From: an uncultured bacterium
Lineage (GTDB): Bacteria; Desulfobacterota; DSM-4660; Desulfatiglandales; CALKZT01
DNA: 42,369 nt
Assembly: GCA_938002815.1 (NCBI GenBank)
Contig: CALKZT010000002.1
Coordinates: 1 to 42,369 of the forward strand
Reading direction: 5' to 3'
Below the pieces are notes generated by a model. The model was not told the origin of the DNA. It made no database searches and saw nothing but the letters and a program-made list of their open reading frames with translations. This document shows positions 18,591-27,492 of the stretch, piece after piece. How positions within the stretch are numbered: position 1 is the first letter of the stretch; every line of letters begins with the position of its first letter. A program made the position numbers and the translations under genes.

Positions 18591-19407
18591 AGGTTCTACC
18601 CCCTTTAACTATCTTCCAAATCTGGAGGAGTTCTTCAATCAAGGGCTTGAGCCATTTGACCGGAATGGCATTTGCGGCATCGCATAGTGCCCTATCAGGG
18701 TCCTTGTGTACCTCAAAGAAAACCCCATCTGCACCAGCTGCCACAGCTGCCCTTGCTAACAGCGGGACGTATCTCCTCTCCCCTCCTGTGATCCCAAAGT
18801 TGGAGGAGGGTAACTGCACACTATGTGTGGCATCAAATACCACGGGCCTATGGATCCCTTTCATGATCTCTATGGATCTCATGTCCACAATGAGGTTGTG
18901 GTAACCAAAGGAGCTACCCCTCTCGGTTAGGATCACCATGGAGTTCCCCGTGGAACGGACCTTTTCCACTGCATAGTACATGTCCTGGGGTGCCATGAAC
19001 TGACCTTTCTTGATATTCACAGGTAGACCACTTTCCCCTGCCTTCAAAAGGAGATCCGTCTGCCTGCACAGAAATGCAGGTATCTGGATCACATCTAAGA
19101 CCTTTCTGGCCTCCTCCACCTCAGAGGGCCAGTGGCAGTCAGAGAGGAGGGGAAGGCCGGTCTCCCTCTTTACCTTAGAAAGTATCCTCAAACCCTCCTT
19201 GAGTCCAGGGCCCCTGAAGGAGGATATGGCAGTCCTGTTGGCCTTGTCATAGGAGGCCTTGAATATAAAGGGTATTTTTAGTGCGGAAGAGATCCTTGCT
19301 ATTTCCTCTGCAATCTCCAGGGTAAGCCCTTCCTCTTCTATGACACAGGGGCCGGCTATCACGAAAAAGGAATCCATCAATTTTTCATAGAACCTCTTTT
19401 CTCCCAT
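18580..19407 (-). CDS. kdsA: 3-deoxy-8-phosphooctulonate synthase KdsA
   Basis: This 275-residue TIM-barrel enzyme condenses PEP with arabinose 5-phosphate. Visible motifs are FVIAGPCVIEEEG, FKASYDKANRTAISSFRGPG, the metal/PEP region and FDATHSVQLP. The ATG at 19407 has GGAG six bases upstream. An internal ATG ten codons on is possible but less well supported. It begins the Kdo/LPS genes, 19 bases after rmuC. Confidence 0.95.
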   Translation of the reverse strand: MGEKRFYEKLMDSFFVIAGPCVIEEEGLTLEIAEEIARISSALKIPFIFKASYDKANRTAISSFRGPGLKEGLRILSKVKRETGLPLLSDCHWPSEVEEARKVLDVIQIPAFLCRQTDLLLKAGESGLPVNIKKGQFMAPQDMYYAVEKVRSTGNSMVILTERGSSFGYHNLIVDMRSIEIMKGIHRPVVFDATHSVQLPSSNFGITGGERRYVPLLARAAVAAGADGVFFEVHKDPDRALCDAANAIPVKWLKPLIEELLQIWKIVKGGRTYEK

Positions 19408-19426
19408 TTTTCTCCATCCAAAGATA

Positions 19427-20983
19427 TCAAAGATCTCCAGGGCCTTCTAAACCAAAGATCCTTTCTGCCTCAAGGGGAGGGACCTCCTCCACGGCCCTCA
19501 ACTTCCTCTCCATGGCCCTGGTGCGTGTGCCGGTATCCTCGAGATTTCGAGAGGCACTCTCTAAATGCTTTTTTACCTTTTCCAGGTTCTCCCCAAACCT
19601 TCTAAATTCGGTCTTTACCGCACCCAAAAGCCTCCAGACCTCAGAGGCCCTCTTTTCTATGGCAAGGGTATGGAAACCCATTCTGAGCCCAGAAAGGATG
19701 GCACCAAGGGTGGTGGGTCCAGAGGGTATTACCCTGTATCTCACCTGGAGCTCCTCTACAAGCCCTGGTTGTCTTAGGAGTTCCGCAAAGAGACCTTCAG
19801 TGGCCAAGAACATTACTGCAAAATCCGTTGTATGGGGTGGCGCAATATACTTTTCACTTATGGCCTTTGCAGACTGAATTGCAGTCTTTTTGAGGGAATC
19901 GCATGCCCTTGCCATCAGCTCAGGATCTCCCTTTTCCACTGCCTCCTGGAGCCTTAGGTAATCTTCCTGGGGAAACTTGGAATCAATGGGGAGCCAGAGC
20001 ACCTCTGAGGTGTCGCTCTTTCGTCCAGGCAGTTTGATTGCAAATTCTACCCTCTCCGTGGCATTGGGCTTTACTGCCACGTTCTTTTCGTATTGCTCGG
20101 GGGTTAGGATCTGCTCCAAAATGGACTCCAGCTGAACCTCTGCCCATGTGCCCCTGACCTTTACGTTGCTTAGGACCCTCTTTAGGTCTCCTACTCCCGC
20201 TGCGAGGGTCTGCATCTCCCCCAAACCCTTGTGCACTGCCTCAAGTCTCTCGCTCACCAATTTGAAGGAATCCCCTAACTTCTTTTCAAGGGTATCAGAG
20301 AGCCTTTCATTCACATTTTTTCTTATCTCCTCCAGTTGTCTTGTGCTGGAGTCCTGGATCTCTTTGAGTTTTGTATCCACTGTGCCGCGAAGAATCTCTA
20401 ATCTGTTCTCCATTGAACTGGTGAGCTCCTTCATGGCCGCTGTAAAATTGAAGAGCTGGTCTTGCTGAGCCCTTGATAGTTCCCTCAGGGTATTGAAAAT
20501 GGTATCAGATACCTGTTTTAGGGAGGATACAACCTCCTCCCTTAATTTTGAAAACCCAGAGATGAGCTCTGTTCTCTGCCTTTCAAGAAGGTTTATCAGG
20601 GTATCATCCACTGTCTTTCTAATCTCTGTTAGTTTTCTATCATTTTGATCCCCAATCTCCCTTAGTTTTGAATCCATGGTGTTTCTGAAAGTATTGATAC
20701 GCTCTTCCATGCTTTTGAGAACCAAAACAAGATCCCCTTTTATCTTATTAGCTGCCTCAGACAACTCAATTCTTTGGTCCCTTAAAAGCCTTGATGTCTC
20801 CTCTCTACTTGAAGAGAGTTCCATGTGAAGTCTTCCATCTATCCTTTCTTGTTCCCTCTTGAGCTCTTCAATGGACAGAATCAAAGTCTTAAGATCTCTG
20901 CTCTTTAATACTTTTATTAAGTATAGCAGCAATCCCATAACGAGGATGGCAAAAATAGCATTTAACAAGGTAATAAGGTCCAT
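19427..20983 (-). CDS. rmuC: DNA recombination protein RmuC homolog
   Basis: This 518-residue protein has an N-terminal membrane anchor (about residues 5-23), a long coiled coil (about 30-270), and the C-terminal RmuC domain. The domain is recognised by VRGTWAEVQLESILEQILTP, WLPIDSKFPQEDYLRL and AVMFLATEGLFAELLRQPG. RmuC limits DNA inversions in E. coli and resembles nucleases. A GGGGGAGG site precedes the ATG. It is the first gene of the long minus-strand run toward gap and tpiA. Confidence 0.92.
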   Translation of the reverse strand: MDLITLLNAIFAILVMGLLLYLIKVLKSRDLKTLILSIEELKREQERIDGRLHMELSSSREETSRLLRDQRIELSEAANKIKGDLVLVLKSMEERINTFRNTMDSKLREIGDQNDRKLTEIRKTVDDTLINLLERQRTELISGFSKLREEVVSSLKQVSDTIFNTLRELSRAQQDQLFNFTAAMKELTSSMENRLEILRGTVDTKLKEIQDSSTRQLEEIRKNVNERLSDTLEKKLGDSFKLVSERLEAVHKGLGEMQTLAAGVGDLKRVLSNVKVRGTWAEVQLESILEQILTPEQYEKNVAVKPNATERVEFAIKLPGRKSDTSEVLWLPIDSKFPQEDYLRLQEAVEKGDPELMARACDSLKKTAIQSAKAISEKYIAPPHTTDFAVMFLATEGLFAELLRQPGLVEELQVRYRVIPSGPTTLGAILSGLRMGFHTLAIEKRASEVWRLLGAVKTEFRRFGENLEKVKKHLESASRNLEDTGTRTRAMERKLRAVEEVPPLEAERIFGLEGPGDL

Positions 20984-21008
20984 TCCTCCCCCTTATTTAA
21001 TTTTCACA

Positions 21009-21037
21009 AACATACCATACAACCCTCTGAATCTCAA
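21009..21037 (-). promoter_or_regulatory. Predicted promoter of the rmuC-kdsA operon
   Basis: On the minus strand TTGAGA (21037-21032) and TATGTT (21014-21009) are spaced 17 bases apart, about 25 bases before the rmuC start. It is back-to-back with the chemoreceptor promoter. Confidence 0.55.
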
Positions 21038-21054
21038 GGATGGTGAAAAAATAT

Positions 21055-21083
21055 TTGACTGAAAACCAGTATGGGTATATAGG
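21055..21083 (+). promoter_or_regulatory. Predicted promoter of the cytochrome/chemoreceptor gene
   Basis: TTGACT (21055-21060) and TATAGG (21078-21083) are spaced by 17 bases. A TATATA two bases earlier is an alternative -10. It lies about 50 bases before the ATG at 21136. Confidence 0.45.
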
Positions 21084-21135
21084 TCAGTGGGATTTTTATG
21101 TCTCTTTTAACTTCTTTTCATAAGAGGTGTGCCCC

Positions 21136-21462
21136 ATGGGAAGAAGCTCTTTATACCTGTTTTTGGCCTGTCTTTTGACCTTTTCCCATGCCCTCTGGGC
21201 CAAAGGGGAGAAGAGTTATGTGGGCTCCAGGGTATGTGGGGACTGCCATGAGGAGGAATTTTCCAATTTTCAAAGATATGCCAAAAAGGCCCATTCTTAC
21301 CAAAGTATCCTCCGTGTAAAAAAGGGGCTCACAGAGGAAGAGCTGAAGGGGTGCTATGGCTGCCATACTGCAGGGTATGGAGAAGTAGGGGGCTTTGTAT
21401 CTGGAACGAACCTGGCTGCTACCACTGTCATGGAAGTAAGAGACAGGTTTTGGGGGCCATGA
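21136..21462 (+). pseudogene. N-terminal part of a cytochrome c-type chemoreceptor, frame-disrupted
   Basis: An ATG with AGAGGTG upstream opens a secreted or membrane-anchored protein. It has a hydrophobic N-terminus (residues about 5-22), then a cytochrome c554-like segment with heme motifs CGDCH and CYGCH. The frame stops at 21460-21462, but the next frame continues with a third motif, CYHCHG, at 21417-21434 and reaches a run of seven G (21536-21542). There, dropping one G joins it to the membrane helix and signalling domain of the next entry. One missing base near 21400 and one extra G would restore a single protein of about 413 residues. This may be sequencing error or true decay. Confidence 0.7.
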
Positions 21463-21519
21463 TCCTAAGACTGGACGAAAGGGAGGTGAGGCATAGGCTT
21501 CAGAAAGGGATCTTCTACA

Positions 21520-22377
21520 ATGGGGCCTTGGCATTGGGGGGGAGGGATTTTGTTCCTTGTACTCATTGTGCTACTTATAAGATCCAATGTAGTGGCTCCT
21601 GTCAAGGTGATGAGTGAAGGGCTTATGGAGCTGGCAGAGGAGGTCTCCCATAAGGCCCTAAGTTTCAAGGAGAGGGCCTCCGTCGTCTCCCAGGAAAGCT
21701 CGAATCAAGCGGCTGCATTAGAGGAGGTATCTAGCTTTATCCAAGAGATCCTAAGTACAAGTGGGCAAAACCTCACGAGCTCAGGCAAAATGGATTCCCT
21801 CATGAAAGAGATGATCGCCCATATAGTGGCTGTTAATAGGCAATTAGAGGAGCTCACCCAGGCGTTGGGAAAGGCACAAGAGACAGGTCGGGATGCAGCA
21901 AAGATCCTAAAGGGTATAGATGAGATTGCCTTTCAGACAAACCTTCTGGCCCTGAATGCCGCTGTGGAGGCATCCCGTGCCGGTCAAGCAGGAGAGGGCT
22001 TTGCCGTGGTGGCAAATGAGGTCCGAAACCTTGCCCTCAGGGCGCAGGAGGCCTCAAAGGCCACCCATCTTCTGGTGAACCAGATGGTCTCAAGCGTAGG
22101 GGAGGTTTCAGGGGTATTAAAGGACACAAGAGAATCTTATGAAGTGGTGATAGGGATGGCCAAAGAGGGCTCTACCCTATCCAAGAGTGTCTCTGAGGCA
22201 ATGAATCAGCAGGCAGCTGGCCTTGAACAGATGAGAAAGGGTGTATCTGAGTTAGATAGTTCTGTGCAGCAGCACGCAGCAAGTGCCCAGGAGATGGCTG
22301 CCCTGGGAGAGGCCCTGGAATCTTCTGTAAAGGGTCTGGTGGAGTCCATAAACAGGCTGAAGGCCCTGGTCTCATAG
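21520..22377 (+). CDS. Methyl-accepting chemotaxis signalling domain (C-terminal part of the disrupted receptor)
   Basis: This 285-residue segment has one membrane helix (about residues 8-22, ILFLVLIVLLI) and a short linker RSNVVAPVKV without a full HAMP domain. A complete MCP signalling coil follows, with the hairpin tip IDEIAFQTNLLALNAAVEAS and then GFAVVANEVRNLALRAQ. It would contact CheA/CheW and signal to flagella or another output. The start given is the first ATG of the frame and has only a weak ribosome site; the reading most likely continues from the heme-binding part upstream. No che genes are nearby. Confidence 0.85.
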   Translation: MGPWHWGGGILFLVLIVLLIRSNVVAPVKVMSEGLMELAEEVSHKALSFKERASVVSQESSNQAAALEEVSSFIQEILSTSGQNLTSSGKMDSLMKEMIAHIVAVNRQLEELTQALGKAQETGRDAAKILKGIDEIAFQTNLLALNAAVEASRAGQAGEGFAVVANEVRNLALRAQEASKATHLLVNQMVSSVGEVSGVLKDTRESYEVVIGMAKEGSTLSKSVSEAMNQQAAGLEQMRKGVSELDSSVQQHAASAQEMAALGEALESSVKGLVESINRLKALVS

Positions 22378-22388
22378 GGGGATAGCTC

Positions 22389-22943
22389 ATGGAAGAGAAG
22401 GCCTCCCTTATCATTGTGGACATGCTGAAGGACTATTTTGATCCAGATCACCCCCTTCCCATCACCCCTTTGGCCAAGGCCATAATTACCCCCATCAATA
22501 GGGTAATTGCCCAATTTAGGAGGTGGGGTTTTCCCATTGTCTTTTCCACAGACGCCTTCGAGGAGGATGACTTCTTGTTCAAAAGCAGGCTTAGGCCCCA
22601 TGCGATCAGGGGCACTAGAGGTGCAGAGCCCATAGAGGAGCTGGAAAGGAGAGAGGGGGACCTCTGGCTACCTAAGCCCAGGTTTTCTGCCTTTTTCAAG
22701 ACGGATCTTGAGGTTTATCTGAGGGAAAAGGGGGTTGGCAGTTGTCTGGTGGCAGGGATTGCCACCAACTTTTGTGTACTCACCACGGCCCTGGACGCAG
22801 TTCAGCATGGCTTTCGAGCTGTAATTTTGAGGGATTGCACAGCAGCGGCTACCAGGGAGATCCATGAGAGGACCTTATCCATTTACGAAAAGAGCGTCTT
22901 GTTTCCCCTTTTAAGGGTAGCCGAATCTTCAGAATTACTTTGA
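22389..22943 (+). CDS. Isochorismatase-family cysteine hydrolase (nicotinamidase-like)
   Basis: This 184-residue hydrolase of the isochorismatase/nicotinamidase fold has its triad in place: Asp11 (LIIVDMLKDYF), Lys96 (KPRFSAFF) and Cys129 (GIATNFCVLTTALDA). The cis-peptide region VAGIATN precedes the cysteine, and FRAVILRDCTAA follows. It probably cleaves an amide; nicotinamide is only one candidate, since the metal-binding residues of true nicotinamidases are not clear here. It starts 11 bases after the receptor gene and may share its transcript. Confidence 0.85.
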   Translation: MEEKASLIIVDMLKDYFDPDHPLPITPLAKAIITPINRVIAQFRRWGFPIVFSTDAFEEDDFLFKSRLRPHAIRGTRGAEPIEELERREGDLWLPKPRFSAFFKTDLEVYLREKGVGSCLVAGIATNFCVLTTALDAVQHGFRAVILRDCTAAATREIHERTLSIYEKSVLFPLLRVAESSELL

Positions 22944-22958
22944 GCCTTACAAAATGGC

Positions 22959-22986
22959 TTGACTTTTTGGGTTACATTCCTAAATT
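22959..22986 (+). promoter_or_regulatory. Predicted promoter of the PxxKW protein gene
   Basis: TTGACT (22959-22964) and TAAATT (22981-22986) are spaced by 16 bases, leaving an 80-base leader before the ATG at 23077. Confidence 0.5.
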
Positions 22987-23076
22987 TTGACTGCTAAATT
23001 TCCTGAGGCCCCAGGTCTCCTCCACAGGGGATTGGGCCTACCAGGAGTAAATCTTTAAAGAGAGGATGTGATAACC

Positions 23077-23358
23077 ATGATTTGTACTATTGTAAAAAAG
23101 GGTATTGAGTGTGCTTTCATGACAAACAAGGGCTGCCAGTTTGTGGGCGGAAGGTGTAAGACGATTGTGGATCAATGTCAAGGCTGCCAAAAGGTGAAAG
23201 AGTTTGATGGCCAGGATTATTGCATATCTTTCCCTGATCCTGCTGCCAAGTGGCGCATGGGAAAATGTAACATGGCCACCCACATAAAGGAAGCCCCAAA
23301 GGTTCAGCAACCAAAACTGAACCCTTTGAAGGCCTCCAAACGCCAAGCAAGGGGCTAA
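23077..23358 (+). CDS. PxxKW family cysteine-rich protein
   Basis: This 93-residue cytoplasmic protein has eight cysteines (C3, C12, C20, C27, C34, C37, C49, C64) and the defining FPDPAAKW motif (residues 52-59), followed by GKCNMATH. It matches the PxxKW family seen mainly in sulfate reducers and relatives. Function is unknown; metal or Fe-S binding is likely from the cysteines. I start at ATG 23077, ten bases after AGAGGA; a GTG at 23068 is too close to that site. It converges with tlyA, 25 bases apart. Confidence 0.85.
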   Translation: MICTIVKKGIECAFMTNKGCQFVGGRCKTIVDQCQGCQKVKEFDGQDYCISFPDPAAKWRMGKCNMATHIKEAPKVQQPKLNPLKASKRQARG

Positions 23359-23383
23359 ATTACATAAGATCTCTGGGCTAACC

Positions 23384-24112
23384 TTAGGGCCTCTTTAGAC
23401 CCAAGAGGAATTCTGTATTCCCTTTGGGCCCACGTATGGGGGACTCCATGAGCCCAATCTGTCTCCATCCCAAGGCCAAAAATGCCTTGGAGACGGATTC
23501 CTTTACCCTTTGGTGGACGGAGGGGTCCCTCACTACCCCACCCTTTCCCACATCTTGCCTTCCGGCCTCAAATTGGGGTTTGATCAGGGCAATCAGAAAG
23601 GCCTCCGGTGTGAGAAGCCCTGAGATCGGAGCTGCAATAAGTCTCAGAGAGATAAAGGAGACATCGACTGTGGCCCCATGCACAGGGAAGGGGAGGTCCT
23701 CCCGTTTTAGGTACCTGATATTGGTCTTTTCAAGAGAGATTACCCTGGGATCAGATCTTAACCTCTGGTGGAGTTGGCCATAGCCCACATCCACTGCTAT
23801 TACCCTTTCTGCTCCCCACTGAAGGAGACAGTCCGTAAACCCCCCTGTGGAGGCACCTACATCTATCACCGTCTTGCCCTGAGGATCTATTCCAAATGCC
23901 TTCAGGGCAGCTTCCAGTTTCTGGCCCCCCCGGCTCACATACTTAGGGGTCTCCTTTATTCGTATGTCTATTAAGGGGTCCAAGAGGTGTCCCGCCTTGG
24001 AAGCCACTTCTCCACATATCAGGACATGACCTGCAAGGATCATTGCCTTTGCCTTTTCCCTGGTCTCTGCAAGGCCTCTTTCCACTAACAGGAGATCTAG
24101 CCTTTTTCTCAT
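23384..24112 (-). CDS. tlyA: TlyA-family rRNA (cytidine-2'-O)-methyltransferase / hemolysin-like
   Basis: This 242-residue protein has an S4 RNA-binding domain at the N-terminus (RKRLDLLLVERGLAETREKA) and a FtsJ-like methyltransferase domain with the SAM motif VIDVGASTGGFTDCLLQ. TlyA methylates 16S and 23S rRNA cytidines in some bacteria. It is the last gene of the nine-gene operon, and its ATG overlaps the dxs stop by four bases (ATGA). The dxs-tlyA pairing is common. Confidence 0.92.
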   Translation of the reverse strand: MRKRLDLLLVERGLAETREKAKAMILAGHVLICGEVASKAGHLLDPLIDIRIKETPKYVSRGGQKLEAALKAFGIDPQGKTVIDVGASTGGFTDCLLQWGAERVIAVDVGYGQLHQRLRSDPRVISLEKTNIRYLKREDLPFPVHGATVDVSFISLRLIAAPISGLLTPEAFLIALIKPQFEAGRQDVGKGGVVRDPSVHQRVKESVSKAFLALGWRQIGLMESPIRGPKGNTEFLLGLKRP

Positions 24113-25992
24113 GTCTTAAAGAGTTCCAGGGCCTTTTGGCATATGAACTGAGGGGTCAGCCCCACCAGTTCCCTTATTTCCGATATGGATCCATGCTCCA
24201 CAAAGCGATCTGGTAGGCCGTGTATAGAGATCTTGGGGAACCTCAAACCTAATTTGGAGATCTCCTCTAAGATTGCTGAACCCAGACCTCCGAGCGTGGA
24301 GTTTTCCTCCACCACAAGGCATCTTCCCACCTCTGATATGAGCCTCACCATCTCCTGATCAAGAGGCTTTACAAACCTTGCATTAATAATAAAAGGATCT
24401 ACTCCCCTCTCTTTTAGGAGCAATCCTGCCTTCATACAGGGATAGGTAGTTGACCCTATACCCACTATGACCAAGTCCTTACCGTCCCTGAGGATCTCTG
24501 CCCTCCCAATGGGGATTAGGGTGAATTCCTTCTGTAACCGGGCCCCAATACCCCTACCCCTGGGATACCTTATGGCAGCAGGTCCTTCTAAACTTAGGGC
24601 GGTATAGAGCATATTCCTCAGCTCGGATTCATCCTTTGGTGCCATTAGGGTCATATTGGGAAGGCATCTCAGATAGGAGAGGTCAAACTGGCCGTGGTGG
24701 GTTGGCCCATCTTCACCCACGAGGCCTGCCCTATCTACCGCAAAGACCACATGGAGGTTTGGGAGGCATACGTCGTGGATTATCTGGTCATAGGCCCTCT
24801 GCAAGAAGGTGGAGTATATGGCGACCACAGGCCTAAAACCCTCCACCGCAAGTCCTGCCGCAAAGGTCACTGCATGTTGCTCGGCAATCCCCACATCCAC
24901 AAATCTATCTCGGAACCTCTCTGAAAAGAGCTTAAGTCCTGTGCCTTCCTTCATAGCGGCTGTAATGGCAAAGATCCTCTTGTCCTCCTCTGCAAGCTCC
25001 ACCAAGGTATTCCCGAAGATTTGTGTATAGGTTGGATATTGCCCCTCATCCTTGAGTCTTCCCGTCTCCTTCTCAAAGGGGCCCACGCCATGGAATTTGG
25101 AGGGGTCTGCCTCGGCGAAGGGGTAACCCTTTCCCTTCTTGGTGAGCACGTGCACAAGGACTGGGCCGCTTAGGTCTCTTATCTCATTAAAGGTCTTTAC
25201 CAAAAGCTCTATGTTGTGGCCGTTTATGGGCCCGATGTATTTGAATCTAAAGGCCTCAAAGAGCATACCAGGGGTAAAGAGGGTTATTATGGAATCCTCA
25301 CTCTTCTTTATAAAGCTCAGGATGTTCTCCCCTACACCTGGAATGGATCTGAAGAAGTTTTCCAGTTCCCTTTTTAGGTACTGAAACCTCCTTCCCCTCA
25401 TCTTCCTGCTCAAAAAGGAGGAGAAGGCCCCTACGTTCGGGGAGATGGACATCTCGTTGTCGTTTAAGACCACTAACAGATCACTTTCGGTATGGCCTGC
25501 CATATTCAAGGCCTCGAAGGCAAGGCCAGCTGTCATGGAGCCGTCTCCTATCACCACTACCACCTTCCCCTTCTGGCCCTTCAAAGACCTGGCAGTGCTC
25601 ATGCCCAGACCCACTGAAATGGAGGTACTGCTATGGCCTGTGTCAAAGGGGTCGTGAATGCTCTCAGATCTCTTTGGAAAACCTGCTATGCCTTTGAATT
25701 TTCTGAGGGTCCGAAACTTATCCCTCCTCCCTGTGATGAGTTTATGGGCATAGGATTGATGGCCCACATCAAAGATCACCGAATCCACTGGGGAGTCAAA
25801 GACATAGTGGAGGGCAAGGGTGAGTTCCACCACTCCAAGGTTGGGGGCCAAATGGCCTCCATTCTCTGAGACGACATCTATTATGACCTCTCTTATCTCA
25901 GAGGCCAGCTCTTCCAGGTCCTCAATCCTCAAAGACTTGAGGTCCTCTGGCCCGTTTATGAGCTCCAAGATCCTCCTCTTTTCTGTCTTCAT
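24109..25992 (-). CDS. dxs: 1-deoxy-D-xylulose-5-phosphate synthase
   Basis: This 627-residue thiamine diphosphate enzyme is the first step of the MEP isoprenoid pathway. Motifs seen are FDVGHQSYAHKLITGR, the TPP site GDGSMTAGLAFEALNMAG with LNDNEMSISPNVG, the catalytic Glu region VGIAEQHAVTFAAGLA, and DGPTHHGQFDLSYLR. Length is typical. It overlaps ispA (ATGA), so precursor and chain-elongation steps are coupled. Confidence 0.96.
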   Translation of the reverse strand: MKTEKRRILELINGPEDLKSLRIEDLEELASEIREVIIDVVSENGGHLAPNLGVVELTLALHYVFDSPVDSVIFDVGHQSYAHKLITGRRDKFRTLRKFKGIAGFPKRSESIHDPFDTGHSSTSISVGLGMSTARSLKGQKGKVVVVIGDGSMTAGLAFEALNMAGHTESDLLVVLNDNEMSISPNVGAFSSFLSRKMRGRRFQYLKRELENFFRSIPGVGENILSFIKKSEDSIITLFTPGMLFEAFRFKYIGPINGHNIELLVKTFNEIRDLSGPVLVHVLTKKGKGYPFAEADPSKFHGVGPFEKETGRLKDEGQYPTYTQIFGNTLVELAEEDKRIFAITAAMKEGTGLKLFSERFRDRFVDVGIAEQHAVTFAAGLAVEGFRPVVAIYSTFLQRAYDQIIHDVCLPNLHVVFAVDRAGLVGEDGPTHHGQFDLSYLRCLPNMTLMAPKDESELRNMLYTALSLEGPAAIRYPRGRGIGARLQKEFTLIPIGRAEILRDGKDLVIVGIGSTTYPCMKAGLLLKERGVDPFIINARFVKPLDQEMVRLISEVGRCLVVEENSTLGGLGSAILEEISKLGLRFPKISIHGLPDRFVEHGSISEIRELVGLTPQFICQKALELFKT

Positions 25993-26891
25993 CTCCTCCT
26001 TTCTGTCACATACCTTGCTATTGCCCTGAGGGGGTCTGCCTCCCTACCAAAGTCCTTAATGGCCTCTATCCCCTTTTCTATATAACGGTAGGCCTCTTTC
26101 TTTGCCCTATCTATCCCCAGCACAGAGGGATATGTGACCTTTCCAAGCTGGAGATCCTTTCCCCCTTCCTTTCCCATCACCTCTGTGTGCCCTTCAATGT
26201 CTAGGATATCGTCCCATATCTGAAAGGCCACCCCAAGGGAGCTTCCATAGGAGGAGAGGGCATTTATCTGCTCATCGGTGCCCCCGGCCAAGAGGGCACC
26301 GCATACCACTGAGGCCCTAATTAGGGCACCGGTCTTGTGGGAATGGATATATTCCACTGTGCCCGGATCAGCTGGCATACCCTGGCACCTTATGTCCATT
26401 GCCTGTCCTCCCACCATTCCCATATAGCCTGCTGCCTCGGCCAGTATGTTCACGGCCTTAAGGACCCTTGAGTGTTCCATGGCCTCCCATGTTCTCGGCA
26501 AGGTCATGATCCTAAAGGCCTCTGTAAGGAGCCCGTCACCTGCCAGTATGGCAATTGCCTCCCCAAATACCATATGGTTTGTGGGAATACCCCTTCTCAG
26601 ACTGTCATCGTCCATGGAGGGTAGGTCGTCGTGTATAAGGGAATAGGTGTGGATCAGTTCTATGGCGCAGGCAAAGGGGAGCACCTGTTCAGAAGTACCA
26701 CCCACTGCCTCGGATCCTGCCAAACAGAGTATGGGCCTCAGCCTCTTTCCCCCGGCAAAGAGGCTATACCTCATGGCCTCCACTATCTCCTTTTCATACC
26801 CATCGGCCTTGTCTGGGAGATAGCTCTCAAGGGCACTATTTATGAGCTTTCGTTTTTCCTCCGCATATGCCTTCAGATCAAATCCCTCCAT
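25989..26891 (-). CDS. ispA: Short-chain polyprenyl diphosphate synthase (farnesyl/geranylgeranyl)
   Basis: This 300-residue trans-prenyltransferase has both aspartate-rich motifs: DDLPSMDDD, the bacterial ispA type with a two-residue insertion, and DDILD in FQIWDDILDIEG. It also has GGKRLRP near the N-terminus. It makes C15 or C20 diphosphates. The start at 26891 lies one base after the xseB stop; an upstream ATG at 26930 would overlap xseB and adds 13 residues of unlikely sequence. Confidence 0.92.
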   Translation of the reverse strand: MEGFDLKAYAEEKRKLINSALESYLPDKADGYEKEIVEAMRYSLFAGGKRLRPILCLAGSEAVGGTSEQVLPFACAIELIHTYSLIHDDLPSMDDDSLRRGIPTNHMVFGEAIAILAGDGLLTEAFRIMTLPRTWEAMEHSRVLKAVNILAEAAGYMGMVGGQAMDIRCQGMPADPGTVEYIHSHKTGALIRASVVCGALLAGGTDEQINALSSYGSSLGVAFQIWDDILDIEGHTEVMGKEGGKDLQLGKVTYPSVLGIDRAKKEAYRYIEKGIEAIKDFGREADPLRAIARYVTERRR

Positions 26892-26892
26892 C

Positions 26893-27129
26893 TCAGCTTC
26901 CCTTTTCTTCCACATCAAAGGGCTCTTCAACTAAGGTGCCATCTGGCCTCTGGGTCAGTATGGTCACCTTTCTCTCTGCCTCATTGAGCTTTTCTTCGCA
27001 GAATCTCACCAGCTTCATCCCCTCTTCAAAGATCTTTAGGGATTCCTCCAGTCCCAGCTCCCCTGACTCCAGGGCCCTCACTATTTCCTCAAGCCTTTCC
27101 ATGGCCTTTTCGAACTTTTTCTCAGCCAT
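26893..27129 (-). CDS. xseB: Exodeoxyribonuclease VII small subunit
   Basis: This 78-residue helical protein has the XseB signature FEKAMERLEEIVRALESGEL followed by GLEESLKIFEEGMKL. It assembles with XseA, which is not in the window. The ATG overlaps the preceding stop (TAATG). The xseB-ispA-dxs order is widely conserved. Confidence 0.93.
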   Translation of the reverse strand: MAEKKFEKAMERLEEIVRALESGELGLEESLKIFEEGMKLVRFCEEKLNEAERKVTILTQRPDGTLVEEPFDVEEKGS

Positions 27130-27491
27130 TATGAGCCCCTTTTAAATTCCTGTTTTTTGGAGGCATATGCCTTTATTCTGTTTACGGTCTCTTCGAGGAC
27201 AGGAAAGACCCTCTCCCTGATATCCCCACCCACTGCCACTGCCATTATCTCATCACCCACCTTTAGCCTTCCTGAATTGGTCAAAATAACCACCTCATAT
27301 ATACCTTCCCTTTTTTGCATCTCTTCCCTGATTTTGTCCAACTCTGTCTTGTCAAAGCTTACATCTACAGATTCCACCGGCTCTCCCGACCTGGAAGTGG
27401 CCCTCACAATACCTAAGTGAACTGCAATCATCCCCATCTTGTGGATATCTGGGGACCTCTTTACCTTCTCTATTGCCTCTTGATAGAGCAT
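27129..27491 (-). CDS. MoaE-like protein (shortened molybdopterin synthase large-subunit fold)
   Basis: This 120-residue protein resembles MoaE in having HLGIVRATSRSGEPVESVDV (compare GTVR in MoaE), GRLKVGDEIMAVAVGG and ETVNRIKAYASKKQEF. It is about 30 residues shorter than usual, the HRxG motif reads TNSG, and the WKKE end is altered. No moaD, moaA or moaC is nearby. It could be a divergent MoaE or a relative with another role in this operon. It sits one base after hemA and overlaps xseB. Confidence 0.65.
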   Translation of the reverse strand: MLYQEAIEKVKRSPDIHKMGMIAVHLGIVRATSRSGEPVESVDVSFDKTELDKIREEMQKREGIYEVVILTNSGRLKVGDEIMAVAVGGDIRERVFPVLEETVNRIKAYASKKQEFKRGS

Positions 27492-27492
27492 C

